Shown piece by piece: positions 1-13,706 of a stretch of DNA of 64,000 bases. Under the pieces are notes generated by a model, which was not told the DNA's origin, made no database searches, and saw only the letters and a program-made list of their open reading frames with translations. How positions within the stretch are numbered: position 1 is the stretch's first letter; each line of letters opens with the position of its first letter. Location: assembly GCA_911728435.2 (NCBI GenBank), contig OU452206.1, positions 14,724,297 through 14,788,296 of the forward strand. The letters are read 5' to 3'. This DNA is from Apoderus coryli (taxonomy: Eukaryota > Arthropoda > Insecta > Coleoptera > Attelabidae). The position numbers and the translations under genes are program-made.

Positions 1-121
1 ATTCTTGTTGGTTTCTATCTCTATTTGATTGCTACAAATCAGCTGTACATCAACAGGAACATTTTGGACACAATATTTTGCTTGTGTCGCCGCTGAGAGG
101 CTTTGCGAATTCGTGCATGTC

Positions 122-1409
122 TATAGGGGAAAAGGAGGCATATTCAACCAAGGGGCAGATTCAACCACCACTCCTAAATATTTTTCCAGTTTAAATTAAG
201 CGCCAAAAAAATTCGTGTCGACTGGCAGTCATCTATAACTACTTCCTGTGTAGTTAGAAAGTTGTATGTGGTCAGTAGCTTGGTGAAAAAAATAAAGTGT
301 GATTTTTGTAAATTTACGGGAAGATTTTGTTTACTACATTCTGTAATATTATTTTAATGAGTTATAAATTATACCTGTAACATAATTATCACTGATTTAC
401 TTTTTTATTAGAGATTACTGTTTTATTATTGTTTTAACCTTAAAATATAAAATGTACGGATATCAGGAGATTTTATTGCGATCTAAAGGATGGGGCACAT
501 TCAACCACATAGAGGTGGGGTATATTCAACCAGCCCCAAACCTCTTCACTGTACGGTATATGTCAATATTCTCTTCATTTTAAATGGTGCGTAATTACAA
601 AAAAAAAAAAAGACAAACCGGGCCAACCTAGTTGAAACCGATATGAAAAATGCTATTAGAGAAGATATAAGTAAGAATATGTCAGAAAGAGAATCCAGCA
701 GAAGCTTCATTGTAAAACGAGATACACTGCATTCTAGAATTAAAAAACTACGGAAAAAATACTCACCGGCAGAGTTACAGAATTTATATAATAGTGACTC
801 GAAAATAGCGATTTTGTTGAAAACGAGCTGGGTTTTCTAGCAAATATAGTGTTTCCCAAGTGTTTACAAAATCTCAAGAACTGGGAATAGTTCAGTATAT
901 TAAAAAATGAATTTCAGATTAAATATTTACGACGTAAAAGACCTAGCTTTAAGTTTTTTTATCCAGCAGTTGATGACATTGCTACAGCTGAGCGGTATGA
1001 TCTAAGGTTAAAGTTACCTAAACCAAACACAGCTAAAACAGCTAGACCTTCTTCTCTTCATACGTTTAGTCTTGATTTAATATCACCAGCAATGTTAAAA
1101 ACTCACAAATAAAAGTTATAGGCAAAAAGAAGTTTTTTTTTACAAATGCTTGTTACGGTTTAAACTGCCCCTTGTGATGGTTGAATCTACCCCACCGGGG
1201 GGGCACTTTAAACCGTTTGTAAAGTTTTATTTAAACCTTGGTTTTAACTTTATAAAATGTTTTAAAATTAAACTTTTTTTACAAAAAAGGTAGCTAAAAC
1301 CACACTTAACATTATACTAATAAGTACCTATAACATAAAAATCCTTACTGGGAGTTTTTTATTCAACAAAACTTACAAAATGGTTGAATGTGCCCCCCTT
1401 TCCCCTATA
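122..1409. mobile_element. Non-autonomous pogo-like (Tc1/mariner superfamily) DNA transposon with ~30-bp terminal inverted repeats
   Basis: The ends at 121-150 and 1381-1410 are inverted copies of each other, starting CTATAGGGGAAA and matching at about 26 of 30 positions. The palindromic TATA at each end fits a TA target duplication. Inside lie remains of a transposase (643-840 and about 912-1112). A 16-bp word close to GGGGCACATTCAACCA occurs six times: 135-150, 152-167, 492-507 and 517-532 forward, 1178-1193 and 1381-1396 reversed. Such repeated sub-terminal words often act as transposase binding sites; that role is inferred. The two open pieces are too short to encode a working transposase. 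Confidence 0.8.
643..840 (+). pseudogene. N-terminal fragment of a pogo/CENP-B-type transposase (psq helix-turn-helix)
   Basis: A 65-codon open frame whose first 50 residues look like a pipsqueak-type helix-turn-helix: a basic helix, then RDTLHSRIKKL, which resembles the sTL-x-rI recognition helix of that fold. It stops early. A second open piece in the same element, about 912-1112, reads IKYLRRKRPSFKFFYPAV and ends with a stop. No DDE catalytic region is present, so it is a broken remnant. Family assignment rests on the helix pattern and the TA-flanked inverted repeats. Confidence 0.5.
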
Positions 1410-1410
1410 G

Positions 1411-1916
1411 CTTGTAAAGGGCCTCCCCTGAAAGAGCCCCAAAGAAAATAACACACCAACATGGAGATGAGGTAATACTAAAGGAACGTCCAAGCCAGTG
1501 AACCAAGTCATTATCACAATAGCGCCAAAATCTGCTTTGACTTTTCTTCTCCGCTGCTCTCACTTTCACCACTACTTTTTTCTGGTTGTTTTCTTGACAC
1601 GCCAGGGGATGCAAGTGCCCATGGGGTCAGTGCTATGTTAACAGTGCTAAATATGAATGAAATATGATTTCCGCGCGCGTAGGTAGTGTTGTACCTACAA
1701 CGGAATAATAAATAAGAAGACACCAGATTATCTTTACAAAGAAATGCAGTTCAGGAGTGCAAATGGTTTAATTAAACCTGGTTTAAGTTAGGAAGCTTCT
1801 TGCGCAAACTTCGGCTGTTGTAAATTTTGATTTACAATAAAGGTATCTATATATCTTCCACATGTTTTGTTCCTAGATGCCATTCGTTATAAACATAATA
1901 TTTATTGAATTTGTAG
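1411..1916. other. Non-coding stretch; no feature recognised
   Basis: Between the pogo-like element and the first visible LRR exon. Two overlapping open frames on the minus strand (about 1405-1723) have low-complexity composition and no recognisable motif. If the LRR gene starts upstream of the window, this stretch and the transposon are intronic. Confidence 0.4.
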
Positions 1917-4900
1917 ATAATTTTGTACGCAGAGTCCACCCTGAAAGTTTTCTGCAACCATCTGGTACCGGTTTGGAAGAACTATGGCTGATTAATAATG
2001 ACATCAGCCACGTAGCAGATCTAAGGGCTCTACTAGATGCATTACCACGTCTAACTTTTCTTGATATGAGTCGAAATAATTTGGAGGCAATACCGTTTGG
2101 TTCTTTACGAGGACATCCTACTTTGGAACATTTAAATTTAGGGTTTGTCTATATTCTATATTACAAGCAAATGTCGTTAGTAACAATCATTTTTTTTTAA
2201 TTATAATTATTAGATACAACAAAATTCATTTGATAGACAGAGAATCCTTCACTGCTATGCCGGCATTACGGGAATTGCGTTTAAAAAACAACTCTCTAAG
2301 TGATAACCTTGAAGCACCTTTATGGAACCTACCAGAACTGAAAGGACTAGATCTGTCTGAGAACTATTTCAGACGACTGGAACCGAGCTGGTTGTCAGAA
2401 CTGCCGTCATTACGAAAAATCGATCTTAGTGGGAATCGTTTAACTCATATTGATCCAACAGCATTTTTGCTGACACCAACTTTGGAAAATGTGAATTTAT
2501 CGCGTAATGAATTAGCCACGTTGCATCCTGCAACTTTTAGACATTTGTTGGGCCTATATGAGTTGGATGTGAGTCATAATATGTTGGTGGAGTTTGTACC
2601 GGGATTGCCTCGAGGTAAGAATTACAAAATTATCTTTGGTTATCAAAACAAATCAATTGTCTTGGCTTTCCAAAGGTCTCAATGAGTCAATAATATTTAA
2701 ACATATTATCCTGGGTGTAGTTTTTTTCGATTCATTGAGCAGCACCATTGGAAAGTTTTCTACACCATGCCTTAACATTTTCTTTGTGACTGGAAATCAC
2801 TTCTATATAATCTATCTATATAGTCCCCCTTTCTTGAGTTACTTGATCTGTTTCTCAAGTTGCAACTCTCCATCAAGTTCTAGAGCTCTTATAAATTCTA
2901 GTAGCTTGGCTGGTTTGAGGGACAACACGTCTCCATTTTGCACGATTTCATGCCCCAAGTGTTCCTTGCGTTGGCTTCTGATAGCGGCGCTTTCTGTTAC
3001 TAGGTGATCAGGAGTTTCTTCCTCCGCTCTACAGAATCTGCATTCTTGGCTCTCTTCTAGGCCTAATCTTGCCATAGGTTTCCTAGAGCTGTAAGAAATC
3101 CTGTAAGAATACGTTAGCCCGTTCTTACTGAGATCCAACACATTTCAGATCTTTCATGGTTGAGGCTTCCAATGAATTTTTGGAATGTATCAGCCCAGGA
3201 AGATTTTGCCAGAGTATTGCTCTGTCTGTTTCGTCCTTAATTCTGAACTTCTCCTTGTAGATGTGTTTTCTTAAGCCGAACAACGGTTCAGACCCTACAA
3301 AAGGGGTTAACACCGCCTTTTTGTTTGCTAATTGGCTTCTTCGTTCTGTTCTTTAGGGTTGCTGGTGTGTAAGGTCATTTCCCAGTCCTTTTTGGTACTT
3401 AACTTTGTGGTGAAGTTCTTTTGAAAGTTATATTTTTTCTTAGGTTCATCACTAGGGAGGTTTAAAGATGGGATGTGTTTGATCAGAGATGTCCAGGCCC
3501 TCAGATTCTTGATTCTCCCAGATCCAACTCCCTCCCGAGACAGTCTGAGTATGGTCTCATTTACTGGTCTTTCTATCACTAACTGCAGAGGTGTGAGATT
3601 CGTAATGATCTCTAGTGTCCTAGTTGGGCATGTTCTCATAGTAATGCATCTGCATGCTAGTCTTTGTACCATATCAAGTTTTCTCCTTGTTATATAGGTT
3701 ATGATAGGTATCAATCATGGTGTACATCCACCGCAGTATTTTGGATTTACAGCCTCAAGTCTTGCCTGCCAGATACCTGCACACCATCGAAGCTTTTGTT
3801 GCCTTACTAACCGTTATTTCAACGTGCTTATTTCAAAGAAGATTACTATCAAGGATGAGTCCTAGATACTTTACTTCAGACTGTTCAATGACCTCATTAT
3901 TCAGGGTAATTGGTCTCATATTAAGGAGTTTCTATTTTCGAGTGAAAGGTATAATTGCTCACCCAATATTCCTGTATATTCTTCTTCAAGAACTATGAGC
4001 AGTTTCCTCCGAGGTCTTTTCAATACCTGCGAAGTAATGCATTAACCATTTCGTTCTACTCAAGCTTAAATTTAAAATACATCTACATCAACTAAAACAT
4101 GCGTTTACCTCTCATTAGGTATCGAATACTTACACATCGACCATAACCAGATAGAACACCTACCAGTCACACCTTCAGCAGACACAGACCTACCGTCCTT
4201 AAAAATGTTGGATATTTCCTACAACAAAATCCACAATTTATCCAAAAAAGGATTTAAAACACTCCCAATGCTGCGCAGATTATACTTCAGTAACAATTTC
4301 CTGAAACGCATTGAAGAACATTCGTTAGCAGGATTAATCAGATTGGAGTTACTAGATTTAAAAAATAATGCTTTGAGTACTATACATCCTGCAAGTTTTA
4401 AAGATAATCCCGAGTTATTGGAGTTGGTTCTACGTGATAATCGATTAGAATTTTTGAATCCAGAACTATTGAAGAAATCACTACGTCTTAAGCGTTTGGA
4501 TATCAGTAGAAATCAATTACCAGAAATTTTACCTGACATGTTAAAGGAAAATAGAGATTTGCAGTATTTGGACATCTCTCATAATGTGTTAGTTCAATTA
4601 CCTGCAACGTTGTTTCCTTTGAGAAACTTAAGACATTTAGATATTACCAATAACCGTATCAAACACATTGATCCAACAATTTTAAGTAGTCTAACATCGC
4701 TGAGAGAGCTGAAATTATCGCTAAACTATATCAGTGAAATCAAACAGAACGCCTTTAACAATTTACAACATTTGAATACATTGCATCTGGACCAAAATGA
4801 TATTGAAGTGATTGAAGCAAACGCAATACGAACTTTACCGATATTAACTTCATTGAAATTGGATCGTAATAAGATTAGGGAACTGCCGAATTCAGTTCTG

Positions 4901-7900
4901 AATAATTTACCTTCATTGCAATCGATTGAATTGCAGCAGAATCGTATCAAGTCTATTGCTCCCAATGCATTTATCTCCGTACCGCATCTATTGGTCTTGA
5001 ATATTAGTTTTAACCATTTGAGTAGTTTAGAGGATGCAGGACTGCGAAGCTTGAAGTCCCTGGAATTGCTGGATATCAGTCACAATAAGCTTAGAAGGTA
5101 AGTTTTGAGATATCAAGTCATACAATATTTCTAAGGCCACATTTGGTTAACAGCGTCAACAGTCCAAATTTAGAAAAAATGGAATGGCTAGTGGAGTTAC
5201 GAATGGACAACAATGAAATATGTGGGGTACAGGGAGCGCCATTTAATAACATGTTACGAATGCGTGTTCTGCGCATGCGTAACAATCGAATGATGTCATT
5301 TCCGGAACAATCTATCCAAAGAATAAGGAATAATATAGCTGTTTTAGACATTGACGGTAAGAATATTTACAATATAATTTCCTGGATAATCTTTACTGAA
5401 TAAAACAGGTAATCCGTTGGCCTGTGCATGCAACATGCTGTGGTTGCAAGCCTGGTTACTGGAAACAGGCAATATGGGTCCCAGGTGTTTCGATGGACCT
5501 CTTCTAAGAGAAATCAAACTATCTCGAGAAGCTTGTACGGAAGAAGAACGGAATATAGAATTAGTCGCACCAGGTAAACGTACAGTTATAATTTTTATTT
5601 CCACCCCAGTAATAGTTATTTCTTTTAAGGTTGTGAGGCTGAACTTCTTTCAGCTCCTGGAGTACTTGGAACATCGCAAATATTCTCTCAACAATTGAGT
5701 AGCAGCAAATCATCCAATTTGCTGAAAATGGAACACAAAAATAGTGACAATAAAGCTCCGTTACCGCATGAATCTGAATATTTTTATGATGAATATGTTG
5801 ACTATCCGTTTAATGGAACTAACGACATTGACTTTAATGTAAATGACAAACTGATCAATAAAAATTCACATACAACCTCAGGTAAAGGTCCATCTTTAAA
5901 ATTAAAAGTACTTATTTACACAAATCTTCAAAATCTACTTACAGGCGATACTCCAACAATTTATGCAGCTCCAAAACACAACAAAACCAAACCGGATATA
6001 CCCAAAGAAGTTAACAATTCACCGAGCAGTAGTGGATTTACATTCTTTGGACTGCCTATACCTAGTTTAGGTAGTCTATTGGGTAAAGCGCCTAGTTCTG
6101 TTGCAGCTCCAAAACAGGGACAAACGACCTCGACATCATCGATGACAGATCGAGTGGCAATCGTGAATAGTCCTGTGAAAGGTATACCACGAAGGCATTT
6201 AGGTAGCCACATAAATTTACCGAATACACCCTTTATAGAAACAGGTACGAAAATTTTGTCAAAAACTCATTTGATTTACTTGAAATTTGAAATATTGGTC
6301 ATCCTCATTGCGTCACTAAAATAATTTAAAATCCACAAATCTTAAATGGGTCTCAAGTGACCCTTACTTTAAAACTCGTTTGTCAATGCCAATCCATATG
6401 AAAGAGAAGGTCAAGCCCAGGCCTTCTAGGGTAATGTTTAACTTCGCTCTAGATACAAAAGCATCCTATAGTATTAAGATCTTGATCACACAGACAATCT
6501 TGAATGCTTGCCAACTCGGTTGGATTGATTCTATGGTTCAAAGCACTTGGCAAAGTCTGTAACATTCGAAGGCTTTTATCAACCTATCAAAATCAACAGC
6601 CAGGTAGCTGTTAGGCCTTTCCGAAAGTTCTTAATGCCGCTTAGGTCTGTCCAATTGCAGCTAGATTTAGTCTTGCGGTGAAGTAATTCTAATTTTCTTT
6701 ATTTGCAGGAGGGTTTGTACCCCTTTTACCAGGTTCCGGTGGATTTAAACCTATACCACCCCCTGTTTATAATCTTGAAGTAGAAAAAACAACTTTACCC
6801 ACAGTAGAAATGACTAAAGCTGTAGTAAATAAAATTGCAACAATCGAAAGTCAGGATACTAACATAGCACCAACTACAGAGTTACCACCGTTGACCACTC
6901 AGCCACAAAAGCCCAATTTCATTAGCAACGATACTACTGCTTCATCGAATGTCAAGCCTGTAACTGTGAGTTCAAAAATTGATGAAAAAACTACGAAACC
7001 ATTAATAAATACAAAGATTACCTTCGAGGAAGAGCAAAAAGGTATTGAAAATGAACGCAGTTTTGCCCATACGATTCACTCCAATCACAACAAAATTGAA
7101 AATGAAGTTACTACGAGTACAGCTGGAACAAAAGAAATAATTCATACTGAAAATATCACAATGACAACTGTAGTGCCCGAAACTAGTACTGACATTATAT
7201 TGAATCAGAGTCAACTAATAATAAATTCAAATTCAAGTGATAAAATTGACTTAATGTCCATCAAAAGAATGAATAGTGATATTGAGCAGGTTGAAGGTGT
7301 TTTCCAGGAAAAACCAGACATATTTATGAAGAAACCACAGCAGTCTGCTTTGCTTATACCAGGTTAGTATCACATAAATTCTTTGGAAAATAACGGATTG
7401 TTTCATTTTCGGGAGATCAATATACCAGCTGGTACATGACGCCTCACTTATTTTTATACAATCTCAAAGTTGTGCCGATGATTCCTTATTTGTTCTCCGT
7501 TATACTCTTTCATGGTCCTTTGAAGATTGTCAACTTAATTAAGTGATGATTCAACTGCAGAACTCCTACACTCAATCTTACTTTACTTAGCTGTATAGTT
7601 GAAGCAATTTTCCCTGCGTCAAGCTGGTTACTCAATTTAACAAACTCTTCTATTGTACTTTTGAGTCGTTCTCTAGTAGCACTAGCAAATATTCGTCCTG
7701 GGCCATCTACATCTGGAGATCAGGCAACAGTTTGTTGTCAATATTCCCAAATTCTTTAATATTTTACACTTTTCAGGTGGTCAACAACCACAATTCAAGC
7801 AAGCAACAATAACCAAAGTCCACTCGCCGCATCTGTCACCATTAATTTCAGCTCCAGAAGCAGTTCCAACTGAAGATGAGGTGAAGAATCCACAAGAAAC

Positions 7901-8299
7901 TATGATTGAAGCCGTATATACCAGTATTGACCGTGAAGACAAAAATTCAGCATTTTCAGAAAATAATGAAGACAATACTGTAGTTGACCCAGATAAAAGT
8001 TGGTATTTTGCAAACTACAATCGAACCAATTTGGAACCTTATGTAGGTATTAGTGAGGATACTGGCAGTAATGCAAGTAATTTTAAATATTCAAAAATTT
8101 ATTTTGTGTGTTATGAACTTTTGGTTTTGTTGTATTTTAGTTATTATTGATGATTTTAACATAGAAAGAATAATTTATAATGAAATATATATTTTAAAGC
8201 TACTATTGGTTTTATTATTTTTTTCAGCAAGATTATACAGGGGATCGATTGTTGTCTGCTTCTCGCATTAATAGACACATGTCACAATCGCTCACTTGA
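1917..8299 (+). CDS. Secreted leucine-rich-repeat protein, artichoke/chaoptin-like; 3' part of gene
   Basis: Ten exons join in phase: 1917-2142, 2214-2614, 4119-5097, 5154-5356, 5409-5573, 5630-5881, 5945-6244, 6709-7362, 7777-8042 and 8228-8299 (TGA). About 1,170 residues are visible. The 5' exons with signal peptide and first repeats lie upstream of the window. Exons 1-4 encode continuous 24-residue LRRs (LxxLxLxxNxL) with extracellular-type spacing. The acceptor at 5154 was chosen because it keeps the 14-residue spacing between repeats. Exon 5 carries a cysteine cap (PLACACNMLWLQAWL, then cysteines in CFDG and EACTE), the usual end of an extracellular LRR array. The following ~400 residues are Ser/Thr/Pro-rich with N-glycosylation sites and end DRLLSASRINRHMSQSLT, with no obvious transmembrane segment. 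The LRR array plus long disordered tail resembles Drosophila artichoke, a ~1,500-residue extracellular-matrix LRR protein of sensory organs. Chaoptin is the alternative. The introns at 6245-6708 and 7363-7776 hold nothing I recognise. Confidence 0.85.
2830..4015 (-). mobile_element. 5'-truncated non-LTR retrotransposon (ORF2 thumb, RNase H-like and C-terminal region), antisense in LRR intron
   Basis: On the minus strand the frames read, in order, a reverse-transcriptase thumb containing VKYLGLILDSNLLW (about 3940-3840), then LDMVQRLACRCITMRTCPTR and TLEIITNLTPLQLVIERPV (about 3690-3540), then a C-terminal Cys/His segment CRFCRAEEETPDHLVTE (about 3055-2995). This is the standard order at the end of Jockey/I/R1-type ORF2 proteins. 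Stops and frame changes separate the pieces, so it is dead. The palm with the YADD motif is missing because of 5' truncation. Confidence 0.75.
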
Positions 8300-8899
8300 A
8301 CATTTTCAATAGGTTTGACTTAAAACAGCTGTCTGTCGTCGTAACCCCTAAGTTTGACGCATCCAATGTTGGCTTGAAAACAAATCAGACAGCACCTGCT
8401 TTGCGAATACAACAACCTTTGATCTCAGTGATTCCGCACTCGTGATATCGGGTGATATATCCTAGTTGCAAAAAACAATTCAAATTCACATACTCCATAT
8501 ACACAGCGTCGCCTCATAATGCCTTGTATTTTAAGACGCTTCGAGCAAGGTAAAACATTCGAGTGTTAGACCATTCGCTTTGTGTGACTTATATCTGTTC
8601 CCCCAATATCAAATCAGGATTTATTAATCCTGATTTGTCTATTGACACAATACTTCAGTCCAATGAAGCTGTGGAAAAATGGACTCATCATTTTATAGTC
8701 ACATCACGCAGTTGTGTAACAATAACTACTAATTTGGTATTTATAACTTTATTAATATGCTAATTATTAAAGTACAATTATTGAAATTAGTAAAAATCTT
8801 ATAATGTAGATCCACTCATCATCAGTCGACTGATTTTTTTTATTTGTAACCGAAAATAATCTTCACAAAGTGTGTCCAAAAAAAAAACACTTAACAGTA
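8300..8899. other. Convergent intergenic spacer between LRR gene and Rpn8
   Basis: Holds the two 3' UTRs. On the minus strand AATAAA (TTTATT at 8839-8844) lies 56 nt past the Rpn8 stop and is its likely polyadenylation signal. No canonical AATAAA follows the LRR stop closely. No other gene is seen. Confidence 0.5.
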
Positions 8900-10092
<1,193 letters not shown>

Positions 10093-10649
10093 TGTTAGTT
10101 TATTTAACAATTTTGGTTGGATTGAATAAAAATTTTAATAACAAAATTTAATGCTTATGATGATGATAGTTCAAAATTTTTCAACAAATTTAATGACGTT
10201 GACATACGACATTGACTTTTTTCTAAATAGGTTAGATATTCCTAAAGGAGTCATGATACAATAGCGATATTTTTCAACGCGAATTATCAGCAACTTTCAC
10301 TCACGTTTCTGTCACGCAATTTCCTTTTAGAAATTTGATGGACTGAGTAATTAATCTCAAAATGTTTTATAGCCAATGATAACTTTTTGAGAGTTTGTGG
10401 TTCCTTTGCTTCCTGCAGCAGTGGTATCACAGAATAAGGAAGCTATGCGTGCTTCCTTATTCTCAAACTTAATAAATTAAAAATGCATTATAAATTATAA
10501 CCTGTGTCACGAGCGTTTACAAGTGATCATATCATATGAGCTTAACTCAGCAGAGAAAAGAAAACTTCTATTTACCTAAATTTGACAAAACGTCAAATTA
10601 ATTTATTAACGGCGTAAGATGCATTTTAGGTACTCTTTAAGACTTTGAT

Positions 10650-10806
10650 GGACGTTTAACCCAACAATATTAGGCAGCACCATTGTCTTAAAGACAATGA
10701 CAGCATCTAACACCATAGAAAGAGAAAGATTAAGTGCAAACAAAACAACATATAAGGTTTATTCTTTCACTAATGTTATATGGTGCTATTTGTTATTGCA
10801 AACGGC
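10650..10806. mobile_element. MITE copy 1 (TTAGGCAGCACC inverted-repeat family), carrying a micro-palindrome insertion
   Basis: The left side (GTTTAACC..., then TTAGGCAGCAC) and the right side (GGTTTATTCTTTCACTAATG..., ending ACGGCCGT) are imperfect inverted copies. They match the element at 23038-23157. The sequence between 10681 and 10706 (19-bp palindrome plus a duplicated 7-mer) is absent from the other copy. Confidence 0.6.
10674..10706. repeat. Micro-palindrome insertion A (CATTGTC family) with 7-bp target duplication
   Basis: Insert 10681-10699 (19 bp; arms CATTGTCTT and AAGACAATG). Flanks are GCAGCAC (10674-10680) and ACAGCAT (10700-10706), identical at 5 of 7 positions. Removing the insert and one flank gives TTAGGCAGCACCTAAC, exactly the sequence of the uninterrupted MITE copy at 23058-23073. 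Confidence 0.8.
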
Positions 10807-10932
10807 CGTAAATTTAATTATTTTATTAACAAAAACCCAATTTGGTATACGTTTATTAGTATAGGACTATTTTAAATTTCTGATTTTATAGGTAGGATAA
10901 ATAATAAAATATTTGCCTAAATAATATATAAT

Positions 10933-11581
10933 TTACTGAACTGCTTTCACGAGTGCTTCCCCAACTTCTATTGCAATTTCAGCTTCTGCTTTAGCCTAAA
11001 ATGATTATAATTGTTTTCTTAAAATGTTCCTTAAGTTATACTTTATTGGAAAATTACCTGTTCTGAGGATGCCGATGAAAACTGACTTTGGGCTTTACTA
11101 AGAACATCTCGTGCTGCCGCTGCATCAATATTCTCTACAGGATGTGCTTCTTCAGCTAAAATCTTTATAAAACAAAATGTAATCCCCTCAAAATAATTCT
11201 AACAGATATTTAACTAATTTACCTGCACGGAAGAGTCATCGTTAATGGTTACCGTACCGCTAGAAACGAATATTTTCTGAATATTACCGCCATCTTCATA
11301 CACCGAAACAACTCCAGGTTTCAGTACAGCTAATGTAGGAACGTGTTTTGGAAGAATACCAAAACTACCAGAAAATGATGGTACATCAACTTGCCTTACT
11401 GACTTGGCATCGTAAAATACCTACGAATCAAATGATCATTTTTGTTCGACAAAGATTCTAATAATCTTACTTGATTGCCGGAAGCGAAAGTAAAACTCAT
11501 TTCGTCAGCATAGCCTCTTTTAAAGGCGGCATTTAATGTGTTGCGGCTAAATAAACGGGATGCAGATCGGATTGCGGCCAT
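10933..11581 (-). CDS. ATPsyndelta: ATP synthase subunit delta, mitochondrial (F1 central stalk)
   Basis: Four minus-strand exons, 11581-11471, 11420-11223, 11162-11058 and 10995-10933 (TAA), all phase 0, give 158 residues. The first ~25 residues (MAAIRSASRLFSRNTLNAAF) are Arg/Ser/Ala-rich without acids, a typical mitochondrial targeting peptide. Next comes the beta-sandwich (MSFTFASGNQVFYDAKSVRQ, then VDVPSFSGSFGILPKHVPTL) that contacts gamma and the c-ring. The C-terminal two-helix hairpin is ILAEEAHPVENIDAAAARDV onward. Mitochondrial delta (bacterial epsilon) is usually 155-170 residues, so the gene is complete. It couples c-ring rotation to ATP synthesis in the matrix-facing F1 sector. 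Confidence 0.96.
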
Positions 11582-13706
11582 TTCGACTTCTCTACGGATA
11601 AAAGACAACTTTTATAACCTCACTACCATTACATAATCAGTAAATCATCAAATTAATATTATTGTAACCGCAAATAGATATTAATACTGGCGCGATTGTT
11701 AGGCACCAATCTGCATGTGCAATTACCTAAGTATTATTATCACAAACCTTATATAAAATTATTTACAGGCTAAAATTTTTAATTCAGGAAAAAAACAGGC
11801 TACAAATAAAAACTGACACTTGAATAATGTAGAGTAGTAGGGATCTTGGAATTCGATACGATACCACGACCACGATACAAAATTCGAATGCACGATACGG
11901 TATTTTAGATATCGATACTTTACTTCATATTCGATATTTTATAATAATTATTATTGCAGGTATCGATATAATGAATATCGATACAAACATTTCTATTTCT
12001 ACATAACATTTAAAACCTTTAATTCTGCTATGCCCAAAATTATTTCTCGTTTTTGTCTAGGTTTAGAAAAGTTGAGGTTGAAAGGAAAGACTTAACTTTA
12101 AGTTACTTTTCGGTACTTAGGCATTTCTTCATAAAATAAACACAAAAAAGTATCTACTAGAAAAGATTAATGTACACAACATTAATCTTTGCTAATAGGT
12201 ACCTGCTAGTAGTACTAACGACTAACTGCTTCGCATAGATTAAACGGTATGTGCTTTGTTTGTTCCGGTCATTATAAATTTTGTAATACACATAACATAT
12301 TAGGTACCTATACCTACATTCAACTCCTCTCTGATATGGATTACTTCAAGAAAGCTATAGTTTTATTATATGCCTAATTTAACAATTTGATATCTAGATA
12401 GGTATATACTATATACCCTCAGAAAAATAAACATTTTTCTGAGTATATACCTACCTACCCGCATAGCAAAATTTAAATGTTGATAGAAAATACCTAGATG
12501 ATACTTTTGATGTTATTTATTTATAACTTTGTGCTTTTTGTTTTATCTTAATCATAACAAATAAGTTGTACATTTTGTGATAAAAATAATTAACAATAGG
12601 TACTCTGCGACAACTTGGAGGCATATTCTGATAAAGTACTTTTTCTTGACCCCATCATACGATTATGCGTCATTCATTCATAGTTGTTCAGTTCAACCGA
12701 TCCGAACCATGTTACGTCACCCACCATATGATGATTATTGCCCGCGATGCCGCATATTTTCCACGATATTATTTTCTTTTTATTTGGTCACCTTCTCCTT
12801 GTTGTGCAGTGCCAAAAATAAAGTTAAACTATAGTTTAAGAAAATTTATTGATCAGTTCTTTCTCAACCAAGTGACTAAATAGTAAAGGATAAAGGTTTA
12901 AAACGTTGTCTGTTAAACACACTGTGTTTTGAAAACACATTATTATGGAATCTGAACATTTTTGATCTGGCAATGCTGCAGGACTCTAAACGTCAGATGC
13001 CACGTGGTGTCTGATTTGTCTAAAATTTCTATAAAAAAATTGGGTTCCTATCTAAATCAATATAATTTGGTTTGTGAAGTGCATTGTGTGTATTTAATGC
13101 AATGATAATAACATAATCAGACCGGCATAATCGTATTAATAAATAAATTCGGTAGTTTGGTACCTATAAAAAATTTATTTGTGTAATTACAGTTATAATA
13201 ACAACTACGTGTTATTTTTAATATCTACTTTATGTACCAGATTGTGTTGTATACTACATAAAAGTGATTTGGTAGCATATTTCTTTCTGCTAAAGTATAA
13301 CGGAATATCTAAATTAGGATTTCCTGACTCAGTCATTTCGAGATTTTTTTGCTGGCAGTGAATTAAACATAAATTTCTATGTTGGGTATGTAAATTACAG
13401 ATTTTGTTGTTTATATTTTGACAGAAAATAGTGTCATTTGGACATATTTATTTTATTTCTAATTAATATTTTTAAAACTTGATAATTAGTTATATAGGAG
13501 GTAATTAAAGCAATATTGTTAATTACTAGGTTTAATATCACTTTGCGTACCTATTAACTTTCTATTTTGATTAAAAAACAGTACAATTGAATAAGTAGTC
13601 TTAGACAGTTTTTAGGAGTGGTTAATAACATAGTTGTGACCCTATTTTTGTCGTTGCAGATCTGCAATCGTCAAATCATTATTCTAAATCCACCCCATTA
13701 CTAACA
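11582..13706. other. Divergent intergenic region between ATP synthase delta and the first cytidylyltransferase gene
   Basis: No coding frame is supported; open frames at 12577-12883 and 13179-13361 lack motifs. The stretch 11840-11990 is full of CGATA/TATCG words (GATACGATACC, TATCGATA), typical of degenerate transposon ends. The word TAGGTACCTA and near-matches recur here. A splice acceptor just before 13660 suggests that an untranslated first exon of the downstream gene lies in this interval. Confidence 0.4.

Larger units (their letters stand above)
10093..10932. other. Spacer between Rpn8 and ATP synthase delta
   Basis: Contains a hairpin with 12-bp arms (GAATAAGGAAGC) at about 10433-10463 and a MITE at about 10650-10806 described separately. 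No coding frame is supported. The 3' end of the delta-subunit transcript and the promoter of Rpn8 must lie here. Confidence 0.4.

Noticed and set aside
5695..6324. 209-codon frame as an independent gene
   Set aside because: It is the run-through of two LRR-gene exons (5630-5881 and 5945-6244) across a short in-frame intron.
10681..10699. Palindromes as transcription terminators or stem-loop operators
   Set aside because: This is eukaryotic DNA; the sites lie in introns, spacers and MITEs on no consistent strand, and the flanking duplications indicate insertion.
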